Shown one piece after another: positions 22,407 to 31,916 of a stretch of DNA of 64,000 nt. The notes beneath the pieces are model-generated. The model saw only the letters and a list, made by a program, of their open reading frames with translations, was not told the origin of the DNA and ran no database searches. Both the position numbers and the translations under genes were made by a program. Each line of letters starts with the position of its first letter. Positions within the stretch are counted from its first letter, which is position 1. Source of the stretch: an uncultured Oscillospiraceae bacterium (GTDB taxonomy: Bacteria; Bacillota; Clostridia; Oscillospirales; Oscillospiraceae); NCBI GenBank assembly GCA_910588495.1, contig CAJUPU010000014.1, forward strand, positions 1-64,000, in the 5' to 3' direction.

Positions 22407-23729
22407 TCACGGGTCCATCCGGGTCCGGTCCCTGGGGAACAGGCTGGCGCGGCGGATGTTGTCCAGGCCGCACAGCTGCATGGTCAGCCGCTCCAGCCCG
22501 ATGCCCAGCCCCCCGTGAGGGGGCATACCGTGCTTGTGAATCATCAGATAACTGTCGAAGTCCGCCGGGTCCATCCCCCGCGCCTCCATTTTGGCCGTCT
22601 GGGCGGCCCAGTCGTGGATCCGCTGGCCCCCGGTGGTCACCTCCATCCCCCGGAACAGCAGGTCGAAGGACAGGGTATACTGCGGGTCCTCCGGATCGTC
22701 CATGGCGTAGAAGGGCCGCTTTTTCGACGGGTAGTGGGTGATGAACACCAGGTCGCTGCCCAGCTCCTCTTTGACGTACCGGCCGATCCGGGCCTCCTCC
22801 TCCGGCTCCAGGTCGTAGGGGTCCCGGATCGGACAGCCGTACTTCTCCGCCGCCATTTGTTTGGCCTGTTGGAACCGCAGGCAGGGGATCTTGGACACGT
22901 CGGGCAGATCCACCTCCAGCAGCTCCAGCTCCGGGCGGTACTCCGCCGCCAGCAGCGCCGCCGCCCGGCGGAGATAGCCCGTCTCCATCTCCATGATGTC
23001 GTAAAAGGAGCGGATATGGCCCATCTCCAAGTCCAGCCCGGTGTACTCGTTGAGGTGCCGGGGGGTGGCGTGCTTCTCCGCCCGGAACACGGGGCCTACC
23101 TCAAAGACCCGCTCGAAGGCCCCCACCATGGTCTGCTTGTAGAACTGGGGGGACTGGGCCAGATAGGCCTTTTTGCCGAAGTAGTCCAGCCTGAAGATGT
23201 TGGAGCCGCCCTCCGCCCCGGCGCGGACGATCTTGGGGGTGTGGATCTCGGTGAAGCCCTGTCCGGCCAGGTGGTCCCGGAAGGCCCGGACCAGCCCCTC
23301 CTGGAGCTTGAACACCGCCCGCTCCCTGGGGTGGCGCAGCACGGCGGGGCGCAGGGCCAGCTGGGTGTCCAGGTTCAGCCTCAGCGGCCCCCTGCCCAGG
23401 GGGACCGGCAGGGGCGCGGCGGGGGCGGACAGCATCTCCACCCCCTCCGCGGCGATCTCCCACCCGCCGGGGGCCCGGGGCTCGGGGCGCACGGCGCCGG
23501 ACAGCTCCACCCAGCACCCCTCCCGCAGCCCGCCGGGCAGGACCTCTGGGGCGCACACGCACTGGACCGTCCCCCGGGCCAGCCGCAGGGTGAGGAAGGC
23601 CACGCCCCCCATGTCCCGCAGGGCGTGGACCGCGCCGTGGACGGTGACGGGGCCATTCAGCCCGCCCCCCGCGAGATCCTGCCAGGCAGTTGTTTTTTGG
23701 CTTGCGCCAGTGACGAACTTCATGACCAT
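22407..23729 (-). CDS. aspS: Aspartyl-tRNA synthetase, short archaeal-type (probably non-discriminating)
   Basis: This 440-residue class II synthetase starts at the first of two close ATGs, after AAGGAG. An N-terminal OB anticodon-binding domain (to ~105) is followed by the catalytic core: motif 2 GPVFRAEKHATPRHLNEYTGLDLEMG and motif 3 GLGIGLERLTMQL...LFPRDRTRMDP. It lacks the ~120-residue GAD insertion of ordinary bacterial AspRS (about 590 residues), which makes it the archaeal-type form. Clustering with gatCAB implies that it charges both tRNA-Asp and tRNA-Asn with Asp, the latter then amidated to Asn. Relaxed specificity is inferred from context, not seen. It is controlled by the T-box leader upstream. 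Confidence 0.9.
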   Translation of the reverse strand: MVMKFVTGASQKTTAWQDLAGGGLNGPVTVHGAVHALRDMGGVAFLTLRLARGTVQCVCAPEVLPGGLREGCWVELSGAVRPEPRAPGGWEIAAEGVEMLSAPAAPLPVPLGRGPLRLNLDTQLALRPAVLRHPRERAVFKLQEGLVRAFRDHLAGQGFTEIHTPKIVRAGAEGGSNIFRLDYFGKKAYLAQSPQFYKQTMVGAFERVFEVGPVFRAEKHATPRHLNEYTGLDLEMGHIRSFYDIMEMETGYLRRAAALLAAEYRPELELLEVDLPDVSKIPCLRFQQAKQMAAEKYGCPIRDPYDLEPEEEARIGRYVKEELGSDLVFITHYPSKKRPFYAMDDPEDPQYTLSFDLLFRGMEVTTGGQRIHDWAAQTAKMEARGMDPADFDSYLMIHKHGMPPHGGLGIGLERLTMQLCGLDNIRRASLFPRDRTRMDP

Positions 23730-23774
23730 TCAGCTCCTTTTTGTTTTGGATGTCCCCAAGTGGGGGATCTATAT

Positions 23775-24053
23775 ATAAAAATCCCGGACCGTACAAAAGT
23801 ACAGTCCGGGACGGAATCATCAAAATCCCGCGGTACCACCCGCGTTGCCCCTCCAGCAAGGGGCCTCTCTCGAGCCCCGGTAACGTGGGGAGGACGGGCG
23901 GCCCTACGCCCCGCCCTGGGGGTTCGAACCGCCGGCTCGGAAGTGTTGCGCCATCTCGTCTTTCCGGGGCGGGCTTTCAGTCGGTGGCCCGCGTTCTCTG
24001 TCGGACGCCGTGAGGGGCGGTCTTCGTCGATGCCTTTACGATCTTCGCTTGTT
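23775..24053 (-). promoter_or_regulatory. T-box leader controlling aspS-gatCAB
   Basis: The minus-strand leader has the conserved antiterminator block AACGCGGGTGGTACCGCGG (positions 23828-23846), which binds the uncharged tRNA NCCA end. A terminator follows it (TCCCGGACTGTAC/GTACGGTCCGGGA then TTTTTATATATA, about 23773-23812). Upstream stem I sequence contains GACAGAGAAC and GACTGAAAGCCCG-like segments. A GAC (Asp) specifier fits the gene order, but I could not place the specifier loop with certainty. Uncharged tRNA should turn on the operon. Confidence 0.92.
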
Positions 24054-24059
24054 GAGGGA

Positions 24060-24088
24060 ATCATACACCGATCGTTTCTCGTTGTCAA
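24060..24088 (-). promoter_or_regulatory. Promoter of the T-box operon
   Basis: On the minus strand TTGACA (24083-24088) and TATGAT (24060-24065) are separated by 17 bp and point into the T-box leader. Confidence 0.8.
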
Positions 24089-24173
24089 CAGAAAATTTTA
24101 CGCATACGCTCTGGTCCGGCGGCGCCGGATGTGGTACAATGCACAAAGAAAGACAGATCGGAGGGATGGACCC

Positions 24174-24746
24174 ATGACAAACTGGGAAGAATTACACCGC
24201 CGCTGTATGTCCTGTCAGAAGTGCGCCCTGGCGGACACCCGCACCAACGTGGTGTTCGGCAAGGGGCCGAAGGACGCCCGGGTCATGTTCATCGGCGAGG
24301 GCCCCGGGGAGAACGAGGACCTCCAGGGGGAGCCCTTCGTGGGCCGGGGCGGCCAGCTGCTGGACGAGATGCTCTCCCTGGTGGGCCTGAGCCGGGAGAA
24401 GAATTTTTACATCACCAACATCGTCAAATGCCGCCCGCCCAAGAACCGGGACCCGCTGAACACCGAGCAGGACGCCTGCATCGGCTACCTGTGGGACCAG
24501 ATGGCGCTGATCCGGCCCAGGATCGTGGTGTGCCTGGGGCGGATCGCCGCCATGCGGCTGATCTCCCCCAGCTACCGGATCACCCGGGAGCACGGCCAGT
24601 GGATGGAAAAGGACGGGGCGTACTACACCGCCATCTACCACCCCGCCGCCCTGCTGCGGGACCCCACCAAGAAGCCGGACACCTTCGCCGACCTGCGCTC
24701 GATCCGCTCCAAGATCCGGGAGGTGTGCCCGGAGGTCTACGGCTGA
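24174..24746 (+). CDS. Uracil-DNA glycosylase, family 4 (Fe-S type)
   Basis: This 190-residue protein starts at an ATG after GGAGGGA. Family 4 features: CMSCQKCALADTRTNVVFGKG, whose cysteines are two of four iron-sulfur ligands, the active-site motif GEGPGENEDLQGEPFVGRGGQLLD, a further Cys in IVKCRPPKNRDP, and the C-terminal HPAALLRDP motif. It removes uracil from DNA, starting base-excision repair. It is divergent from aspS; a TACAAT -10 box at 24135-24140 may drive it. Confidence 0.92.
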   Translation: MTNWEELHRRCMSCQKCALADTRTNVVFGKGPKDARVMFIGEGPGENEDLQGEPFVGRGGQLLDEMLSLVGLSREKNFYITNIVKCRPPKNRDPLNTEQDACIGYLWDQMALIRPRIVVCLGRIAAMRLISPSYRITREHGQWMEKDGAYYTAIYHPAALLRDPTKKPDTFADLRSIRSKIREVCPEVYG

Positions 24747-24754
24747 GGCTGGTC

Positions 24755-24803
24755 CTCCCATCCGCGCCGCGCCTGTTCGCGACGCGCTCATGACGGCTCC
24801 GCG
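24755..24803 (-). repeat. Fragment of intergenic repeat family 2
   Basis: GCGCCTGTTCGCGACGCG and GACGGCTCCGCGC match both ends of the family-2 unit at 29791-29922 but with its centre deleted. It overlaps the 3' end of the SSB-like gene. Confidence 0.5.
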
Positions 24804-25402
24804 CCGTCCATCAGGTTCATCACGGACACCTCAAAGGCGGTGCGCTCCACCTGTTCCCCGTCGATCATCTTGTGGTAGCGGCGGCTCTGGAGCCGCCCCT
24901 CCAGCCACAGCCGGTCCCCCACCTCCAGCGCGCCGCAGTGGGCGGCCAGGGAACCCCAGGCGATGCAGGGCAGGTAGTCCGCCCGGCCGTAGGGCCGGTT
25001 GACCGCCAGCAGCAGGTCGCAGATCTCCCGGCCCAGGGGGGTGCGCCTGACGGTGGGGCGGCGGCACAGCGCCCCGGCCAGCGTCAGCCGGTTCTCCCCC
25101 TCCTCCAGCCCGGCGGGCTGGGCGGACCGGGCCAGCACGGTGATCACCAGCTTGCTCCCCGTCCCCGTGCGGTTGTTGTAGGACCGCACCTCCCCCTGGA
25201 CCTCCGCCCACAGCCCCGGCGACCAGACCGCGGGGTCCGGGTCCGCCGTGAGCACGTTGAGCACGTCGTCTGTGCCGGACAGCCGGGGCACCCGCAGGGG
25301 GACCAGGTAGTAGTCCACCCCGTGGTTGTGGTGGGACAGGGCGGGGGCCCCCGCCGCCTGGCCCCGCAGGACGATCTTGTTTTCCCCTTTGTACTCTTCC
25401 AT
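24788..25402 (-). CDS. SSB-like protein with two OB-fold regions
   Basis: This 204-residue protein, starting MEEYKGENKIVLRG, contains two apparent OB-fold segments, about 5-100 and 105-200. The second is closest to single-stranded DNA-binding proteins (NRLTLAGALCRRPTVRRTPLGREICDLLLAVNRPYGRADYLPCIAWGSLA, in shortened form, ending FEVSVMNL). It lacks the acidic tail of canonical Ssb, so it is probably an accessory ssDNA-binding protein and not the housekeeping one. The ATG at 25402 is chosen because the frame has family-like sequence only from here; the nearest Shine-Dalgarno-like GGAG is rather far. Its 3' end coincides with a repeat fragment. Confidence 0.75.
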   Translation of the reverse strand: MEEYKGENKIVLRGQAAGAPALSHHNHGVDYYLVPLRVPRLSGTDDVLNVLTADPDPAVWSPGLWAEVQGEVRSYNNRTGTGSKLVITVLARSAQPAGLEEGENRLTLAGALCRRPTVRRTPLGREICDLLLAVNRPYGRADYLPCIAWGSLAAHCGALEVGDRLWLEGRLQSRRYHKMIDGEQVERTAFEVSVMNLMDGAEPS

Positions 25403-25473
25403 CGGTATCACGCTCCGTATGTCAAATGGTTTCCTGACCTGACTATATGAGGCAGGCGGGGCAAGTATGACCA

Positions 25474-25501
25474 TTGACAAGCGGCGCGGGGATCGTATAA
25501 T
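25474..25501 (+). promoter_or_regulatory. Promoter of the 135-residue unknown gene
   Basis: TTGACA (25474-25479) and TATAAT (25496-25501) are separated by 16 bp, both consensus hexamers. It lies 62 bp before the ATG. Confidence 0.75.
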
Positions 25502-25563
25502 ATAAGGACGAGTATGCGCGGCGGCGCGCCGCCCCATCCACCAGGCCGAAGGAGGGCTTTCAA

Positions 25564-25971
25564 ATGGAACTGGAACTGACGCGCAAGCAGCTGCGGCGGC
25601 TGCTGGACATGGTGTACATTGGCAACTGGATCTTGAACTCCACCCGGGGGGAGGACCGGTTCAAGGACTATGACGAGGTGGAGAGCCTGCTGTTCGCCCG
25701 GGCCGCCCAGGAGGGGATGCCCAGCCTGGCCGAGAGCTATCAGGGGGAGATCATCCCCTCCCGAGCCTTTGCCGAGGGGGGCATCCACGAGGCGATCATG
25801 GAGTATGAGAACAACGTGTTCTTCGAGATATTGGCGGAGGACCTGGCCCGGCGGGATATGGACGACGTGCCCATCGACGAGACCAACTACGATGAGCTGA
25901 CCCAGCGCATCGACGCCTACATCGACGAGTTCGAGGCCCACGGGACGGACAACATCACCGTGGATTGCTGA
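25564..25971 (+). CDS. Hypothetical acidic protein
   Basis: This 135-residue cytosolic protein starts at an ATG after GAAGGAGGG. It is strongly acidic and helical, without Cys except the last residue, and has no signal peptide or membrane segment. It begins MELELTRKQLRRLLDMVYIG and has a central IHEAIMEYENNVFFEILAEDLA helix. I do not recognise the family. It has a consensus promoter and its own terminator, so it is monocistronic and probably well expressed. Confidence 0.75.
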   Translation: MELELTRKQLRRLLDMVYIGNWILNSTRGEDRFKDYDEVESLLFARAAQEGMPSLAESYQGEIIPSRAFAEGGIHEAIMEYENNVFFEILAEDLARRDMDDVPIDETNYDELTQRIDAYIDEFEAHGTDNITVDC

Positions 25972-26117
25972 AAAGAAGCGCGGAGAAGCGGACAGTGAGG
26001 GAGCTTGGACCAGAGCGAGGGCGAGCGCAGGGCGGCATAGCCGCCCGCAGACCAGCCCGAGTCGTCGGGAAAGCGACCGAACGCCCTGGCCGCTTCGCAG
26101 CGTGACAAGCAGGAACA
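25972..26117 (+). repeat. Intergenic repeat family 2, divergent copy
   Basis: It begins right after the stop codon of the acidic protein. Shared blocks with copies at 29791-29922 and 43906-44035 are GCGCGGAG, TGGACCAGAGCGAGGG, CCGAGTCG and CGCAGCGTGACAA, in the same order. The middle holds a different hairpin (GGGCGGC/GCCGCCC). It is non-coding. Confidence 0.6.
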
Positions 26118-26125
26118 CGACAGCA

Positions 26126-26161
26126 CAGGGCCGTGCCCGCCGGAGTGCGGCCCTGGTTTTT
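26126..26161 (+). terminator. Terminator downstream of the acidic protein gene
   Basis: CAGGGCCG pairs with CGGCCCTG and is followed by GTTTTT. Confidence 0.7.
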
Positions 26162-26182
26162 GACAAGAGAGGAGAAACGGCC

Positions 26183-26611
26183 ATGACAGAACGCGATCTG
26201 TTCGGCTTTCGGGTGGAAATAGACGAGGAGGCGACCCGGGCCTGGTACGCCCAGGCGGACGAGTGGGGCTGTGACTGCGGCGACTGCCGGAACTTTTTGA
26301 AGCTGGCCCATGAGAGAGCCTTGCCCGCCCCGGTGCTGGAGCTTCTGGACAAGCTGGGCATCCCGCCGGAGAAGGCCACCTATGTATGCGAGATGTACCC
26401 CGCCGAAGGCGGGCACGTCTACCAGTTCAGCTGGCGTATCGCGGGAAACATCCTCGGCGGAGGCGAAAAGTCCGGGAACTCCCAGGGTTGGGGAGAGGCC
26501 TCGTGCCTCCACGAACCCTACCCTTACGGCGCGCCCGGTTTTCCAAAGCCGCATTTTGACCTGAATTTTTTCATTGAACTGCCCTGGGCGCTGGACGAGC
26601 CGAGGGAATAA
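26183..26611 (+). CDS. Hypothetical protein with CDCGDC motif
   Basis: This 142-residue protein starts at an ATG after AGAGGAGAAACGG. Residues ~25-40 contain WGCDCGDCRNFL, a compact four-cysteine-type motif that could bind a metal. The rest is mixed alpha/beta with VCEMYPAEGGHVYQFSWRI and a hydrophobic end FDLNFFIELPWAL. There is no signal or membrane segment. Similar small proteins exist in Firmicutes without known function; I cannot name it. Confidence 0.7.
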   Translation: MTERDLFGFRVEIDEEATRAWYAQADEWGCDCGDCRNFLKLAHERALPAPVLELLDKLGIPPEKATYVCEMYPAEGGHVYQFSWRIAGNILGGGEKSGNSQGWGEASCLHEPYPYGAPGFPKPHFDLNFFIELPWALDEPRE

Positions 26612-26616
26612 ACACA

Positions 26617-26645
26617 GAGGACGAAAGCACCCGGCTTTCGTCCTC
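26617..26645. terminator. Bidirectional terminator before dnaJ
   Basis: GAGGACGAAAGC pairs with GCTTTCGTCCTC around ACCCG, followed by CGCTTTTATTTTTT on the plus strand. It separates convergent genes. Confidence 0.8.
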
Positions 26646-26650
26646 CGCTT

Positions 26651-27808
26651 TTATTTTTTCTTCTTTTTCCCGGAGAAGAAGTCCTTCACCGGCGTGGCCG
26701 GGGCGGGGGAGCCCTCCCCCATGGTCTTGGCGTATTCCAGCAGCGCGTCCCTCTGCTGTCCGGTCAGGTTGGTAGGTACCTGGACCTGGACGGTGACGTA
26801 CTGGTCGCCCCGTCCCCGGCCGTTGACGCTGGGGGCGCCCTTGCCCCGCAGGCGGAACACGGTGCCCGGCTGGGTGCCGGCGGGCAGGTCGTACTTCACC
26901 TTGCCGTCGATGGTCTCGATCTCCAGCGACGCCCCCAGGGCCGCCTGGGTGAAGGATACCGGCTGCTCTGTGTAGATGTTGTTCCCATCCCGCTGGAAGC
27001 GCCGGTCCGGGAGCACCGCCACGTTCACCAGCAGGTCCCCGGCGGGGCCGCCGTTGAGGCCGCCGCTGCCCTGGCCCCGCATGGAGATGGTCTGGCCGTC
27101 ATCGATGCCCGCGGGAATGCGGACCTTGATGTTGCGCTGGCGCCGCACCTGGCCCTCTCCCCGGCAGTCGGGGCAGGGCTGGTGGACGATCTTGCCCGTG
27201 CCCCGGCACTTGGAGCAGGGGGCGGTGGTGGAGAAGGCGAAGCCGCCGCCCCCCCGCTGGATGCGCACCTGGCCGGCGCCCCGGCAGTCGGGGCACACCT
27301 CGGCGGTGGTGCCGGAGGCGCAGCCGGTGCCGTGGCAGGTATCACAGGACTCCATGCGGTTCAGGCTGATCTCCTTTTCACAGCCCGTCATAGCCTCGGC
27401 GAACTTGATGGTGATGCTGGCCCGGAGGGAGGCCCCCCGCTGGGGGGCGTTGGGGTCGGCCTTGCGCTGGCCGCCGAAGCCTCCGCCGAAGAAGGAGCCG
27501 AAGATGTCGCCCAGGTCGATGTCCCCCATGTCGAAGCCGCCGAACCCGCCGCCAAAGCCCCCCGCGCCGAAGTTGGGGTCCACCCCGGCGTGGCCGAACT
27601 GGTCGTACTTGGCCCGCTTGTCCTTGTCGGACAGCACCTCGTAAGCCTCGTTGACCTCCTTGAACTTGGCCTCGGCCTCCTTGTTGCCGGGGTTCATGTC
27701 CGGGTGGTACTGCTTGGCCAGCTTGCGGTAGGCTTTTTTCAGCTCATCGTCGGAGGCGGACTTGCCCACGCCCAGCACTTCGTAATAATCTCGTTTTTGG
27801 TCTGCCAA
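26651..27808 (-). CDS. dnaJ: Chaperone DnaJ
   Basis: This 385-residue co-chaperone starts at TTG (27806-27808) with GAGGTGAG 6 bp upstream; the product begins [14 protein letters not shown]. The J-domain (1-70) has the HPD motif ([10 protein letters not shown]). A Gly/Phe-rich linker follows (~75-115). Four CxxCxGxG zinc repeats lie at about 150-225 ([32 protein letters not shown]), then the substrate-binding C-terminal domains. It stimulates DnaK ATPase. It is the last gene of hrcA-grpE-dnaK-dnaJ. Confidence 0.97.
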   Translation of the reverse strand: MADQKRDYYEVLGVGKSASDDELKKAYRKLAKQYHPDMNPGNKEAEAKFKEVNEAYEVLSDKDKRAKYDQFGHAGVDPNFGAGGFGGGFGGFDMGDIDLGDIFGSFFGGGFGGQRKADPNAPQRGASLRASITIKFAEAMTGCEKEISLNRMESCDTCHGTGCASGTTAEVCPDCRGAGQVRIQRGGGGFAFSTTAPCSKCRGTGKIVHQPCPDCRGEGQVRRQRNIKVRIPAGIDDGQTISMRGQGSGGLNGGPAGDLLVNVAVLPDRRFQRDGNNIYTEQPVSFTQAALGASLEIETIDGKVKYDLPAGTQPGTVFRLRGKGAPSVNGRGRGDQYVTVQVQVPTNLTGQQRDALLEYAKTMGEGSPAPATPVKDFFSGKKKKK

Positions 27809-27875
27809 ATGGTCTCACCTCTTGACGCGGGAACGGCGGGGCAAAGCGCCCCGCTGTCTCCCGTTGTTAGGTTTC

Positions 27876-29729
<1,854 letters not shown>

Positions 29730-29790
29730 GATGAAATTCCTCCTATATGAAACGTGTATTTTTAACGATGTGAGATCGAGAACCGCTTTG

Positions 29791-29922
29791 TTGTCACGCT
29801 GCGCCTGTTCGCGACGCGCGGCTTCCTTCCGACTCGGGGGAAACCCATCCGGGCCTTTGGCCCTCCTTGGGCTTTTCCCCTCGCTCCAGTCCATCCGCGC
29901 TGCTCACGACGGCTCCGCGCTT
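29791..29922 (-). repeat. Intergenic repeat family 2, copy inside the dnaK operon
   Basis: This 132-bp unit lies between grpE and dnaK. On the minus strand it starts at AGAAGCGCGGAGCCGTCGTG and ends near GCGTCGCGAACAGGCGCAGC. The ends match the copy at 43906-44035 almost exactly, and the centre is a GC-rich hairpin (AAGCCCAAGGAGGGCC...). It is transcribed as part of the operon and has no ORF. Confidence 0.7.
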
Positions 29923-30543
29923 CTAATTGGCCACTTTGACCATGGAGAACCGGATGACCTTGTCCCCGCAGAGGAAGCCCTGCTGGAACACCTCCACGAT
30001 GGTGCTCTCCCCGGCCTCCGGATCGTCGCAGTGCATGACGGCGTTGTGCCGGTTGGGGTCGAAGCTCTCGCCCAGGGCGGGGATCGTCTCCACCCCCAGG
30101 GCGGTCAGGGCGTCCTGGAGGCCCTTCATGGTCATCTCCACGCCCTTCTTGTACGCCTCGTCGCAGGTCTCCTGTTTGAGGGCCCGCTCCAGGTTGTCGT
30201 ACACGGGCAGGAACGCCGCCACGGTCTGGGCCTTGGCCTCGGACCAAGCGTGGTCCTTCTCCTTGGCGGTGCGCTTGCGGTAGTTGTCGTACTCCGCCGC
30301 CAGGCGCAGGTATTTGTCCGCCGCCTCGGCCAAAAGCTGGCCCTGGTCCTTCTTGGGCTCCTTTTTGCCCTTCCCAAAGAACCCCTTTGCCTTGGGCTCT
30401 GAGGTCTCCTCAGCGGCCTCGGGGGCGTCCCCGGCCCCAGGGGCCTCGGCGGTCTCCTCGACAGCCTCCTGCCCGGGGGCCTCCGCGGTCTCGTCCAGCT
30501 CCTCCTCGGGGATGGGGTTTTCCTGTTTCTTCTCTTCAGCCAT
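29923..30543 (-). CDS. grpE: Nucleotide exchange factor GrpE
   Basis: This 206-residue protein has an acidic, Pro/Glu/Ala-rich N-terminus (1-65), a long coiled-coil helix (~70-140, LLAEAADKYLRLAAEYDNYRK) and a C-terminal beta-domain with FDPNRHNAVMHCDDPEAGESTIVEVFQQGF. This is the standard GrpE signature. It releases ADP from DnaK. It starts 6 bp after hrcA ends. Confidence 0.96.
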   Translation of the reverse strand: MAEEKKQENPIPEEELDETAEAPGQEAVEETAEAPGAGDAPEAAEETSEPKAKGFFGKGKKEPKKDQGQLLAEAADKYLRLAAEYDNYRKRTAKEKDHAWSEAKAQTVAAFLPVYDNLERALKQETCDEAYKKGVEMTMKGLQDALTALGVETIPALGESFDPNRHNAVMHCDDPEAGESTIVEVFQQGFLCGDKVIRFSMVKVAN

Positions 30544-30549
30544 TGGCCT

Positions 30550-31614
30550 TTATTCCTCCTTTTCCGGCGTACCGGGGGGCAGCTCCGGCTGCCCGAACAG
30601 CTTGGACAGCCCGTCCGCCACATAGGACAGCTTGGCGGCCACCTTGGCGTAATCCATGCGGGTGGGGCCCACCACGCCGATGACCCCCTTCATGCCGTCC
30701 CCGATGTCATAGCTTGCCAGCACCACGCTGGTGTCCTTCAATTCGTCGGCCACGTTCTCCGGGCCGATCAGGATCTTGGTGTCGTCCCCGTTCAGGGCGG
30801 GCAGGGCCAGCGCCTGGGCCAGGGAGTGGTCCTCAGACAGATAGCTCATCAGCTTCTGGGCCTTGCCCACGTCCTGGTACTCGGGGTGGTCCAGGATGTG
30901 GCTGGCCCCGGCGGTGTACACCGCGCCGCTCTCCAGGGCGTCCAGCACCTCCATGGCGAAGGACACCACCAGGGAGATCAGCCCGTAGGAGCTTCCCGCC
31001 GCGTGCTCTGCTACCCGCATGAGCTCGGGGGTGAGCTGGTCCAGGGTCTTGCCCACGAAGGCGGTGTTGAGCAGGGTGGTGAGCAGCTGCAATTGTGGTT
31101 CACTCAGCTCGGCGGGCAGGCGGAAGAGCTTGTTCTTCACCACGCTGGAATCCGTCATCACCACGGCGATGAAGGAGGCGGCGTCCACCAAGATCAGATC
31201 GAACCGCTTGATGGTCAGCCGCCGCGCCCCCTCGGTGAGGGCGAAGGCGGGGTAGTTGGTGAGCTGGGACACCATGCGGCCCGCCTGGTCGATCACCTTG
31301 TCCAGCTCCCGCATCTTCAGGTGGAGGGCCTCGTTGATCTGTTTCGTCTCCTCCAGGCTCAACCGCTGCTCCTCCATCAGCTCGTTGACGTACAGCCGGT
31401 AGCCCTGGGGGGAGGGCACCCGCCCGGCGGAGGTGTGGGGCTGCTCCAAAAAGCCCAGCTCCGTCAGGTCCGCCAGCTCGTTGCGGATGGTGGCGGAGGA
31501 GACCTTCAGCCCCGCCAGCTGGGCCAGCGCCTTGGACCCCACCGGCTCCGCCGTCTGGATATAGCTCTCCACCACGGCGCGAAGGATCTTCTTTTTTCGC
31601 TCGGACAGCTCCAA
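30550..31614 (-). CDS. hrcA: Heat-inducible transcription repressor HrcA
   Basis: This 354-residue repressor binds CIRCE operators and is refolded by GroE. The winged-helix DNA-binding domain is at 1-80 (LSERKKKILRAVVESYIQTAEPVGSKAL; SSATIRNELADLTELGFLEQPHTSAGRVPS, each abbreviated) and the GAF-like domain and dimerisation region follow. I start at TTG (31612-31614), 8 bp after GGAGG. An earlier in-frame GTG at 31644 falls inside the CIRCE operator and is untenable. It is the first gene of the operon it controls. Confidence 0.95.
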   Translation of the reverse strand: MELSERKKKILRAVVESYIQTAEPVGSKALAQLAGLKVSSATIRNELADLTELGFLEQPHTSAGRVPSPQGYRLYVNELMEEQRLSLEETKQINEALHLKMRELDKVIDQAGRMVSQLTNYPAFALTEGARRLTIKRFDLILVDAASFIAVVMTDSSVVKNKLFRLPAELSEPQLQLLTTLLNTAFVGKTLDQLTPELMRVAEHAAGSSYGLISLVVSFAMEVLDALESGAVYTAGASHILDHPEYQDVGKAQKLMSYLSEDHSLAQALALPALNGDDTKILIGPENVADELKDTSVVLASYDIGDGMKGVIGVVGPTRMDYAKVAAKLSYVADGLSKLFGQPELPPGTPEKEE

Positions 31615-31637
31615 CGCCCGGCCTCCTCTCCCGGAGT

Positions 31638-31664
31638 TTAGCACTCCTTTATCCTGAGTGCTAA
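31638..31664 (-). promoter_or_regulatory. CIRCE operator
   Basis: It matches the consensus TTAGCACTC-N9-GAGTGCTAA perfectly, and lies between the hrcA promoter and start codon, where HrcA binding blocks transcription. Confidence 0.97.
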
Positions 31665-31668
31665 AGAT

Positions 31669-31697
31669 AATCTACCACCACCCCCCTGAAATGTCAA
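31669..31697 (-). promoter_or_regulatory. Promoter of the heat-shock operon
   Basis: On the minus strand TTGACA (31692-31697) and TAGATT (31669-31674) are separated by 17 bp, immediately upstream of CIRCE. Confidence 0.7.
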
Positions 31698-31916
31698 TAG
31701 TCCAGTTGTAAATTAAATGTGAATGCGGCCCAATGCCAAAGATCTGCCTGATTTTCGCACACGTGCCCTGGGACTGCTGGCCGCTGTTGCCCGATCGGGT
31801 GCAAAATGAAAAAAAGGCTTTTCTTTCCCGCCGGTTCGTAGTATCATATCGATGTATGAGCATTTTGCCCATCTTTTGATCGATCGACCCACGCCCGGCG
31901 TGTTTGACTGGAGGAT
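31698..31916. other. Divergent intergenic region, no gene seen
   Basis: This stretch lies between the heat-shock promoter and the O-mannosyltransferase start. TATCAT at 31842-31847 is a possible -10 box for the latter, without a good -35. GATCGATC palindromes occur near 31880. Confidence 0.4.

Noticed and set aside
20646..24746. A 1366-codon plus-strand ORF across aspS-gatCAB
   Set aside because: It is antisense to four well-identified genes. Only its last ~190 codons, the uracil-DNA glycosylase, are real.
29730..29894. A 55-residue N-terminal extension of DnaK
   Set aside because: It derives from the intergenic repeat; DnaK proteins begin at [14 protein letters not shown].
31615..31644. 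An upstream GTG start for hrcA
   Set aside because: The codon lies inside the CIRCE operator; the TTG at 31614 has a proper ribosome site.
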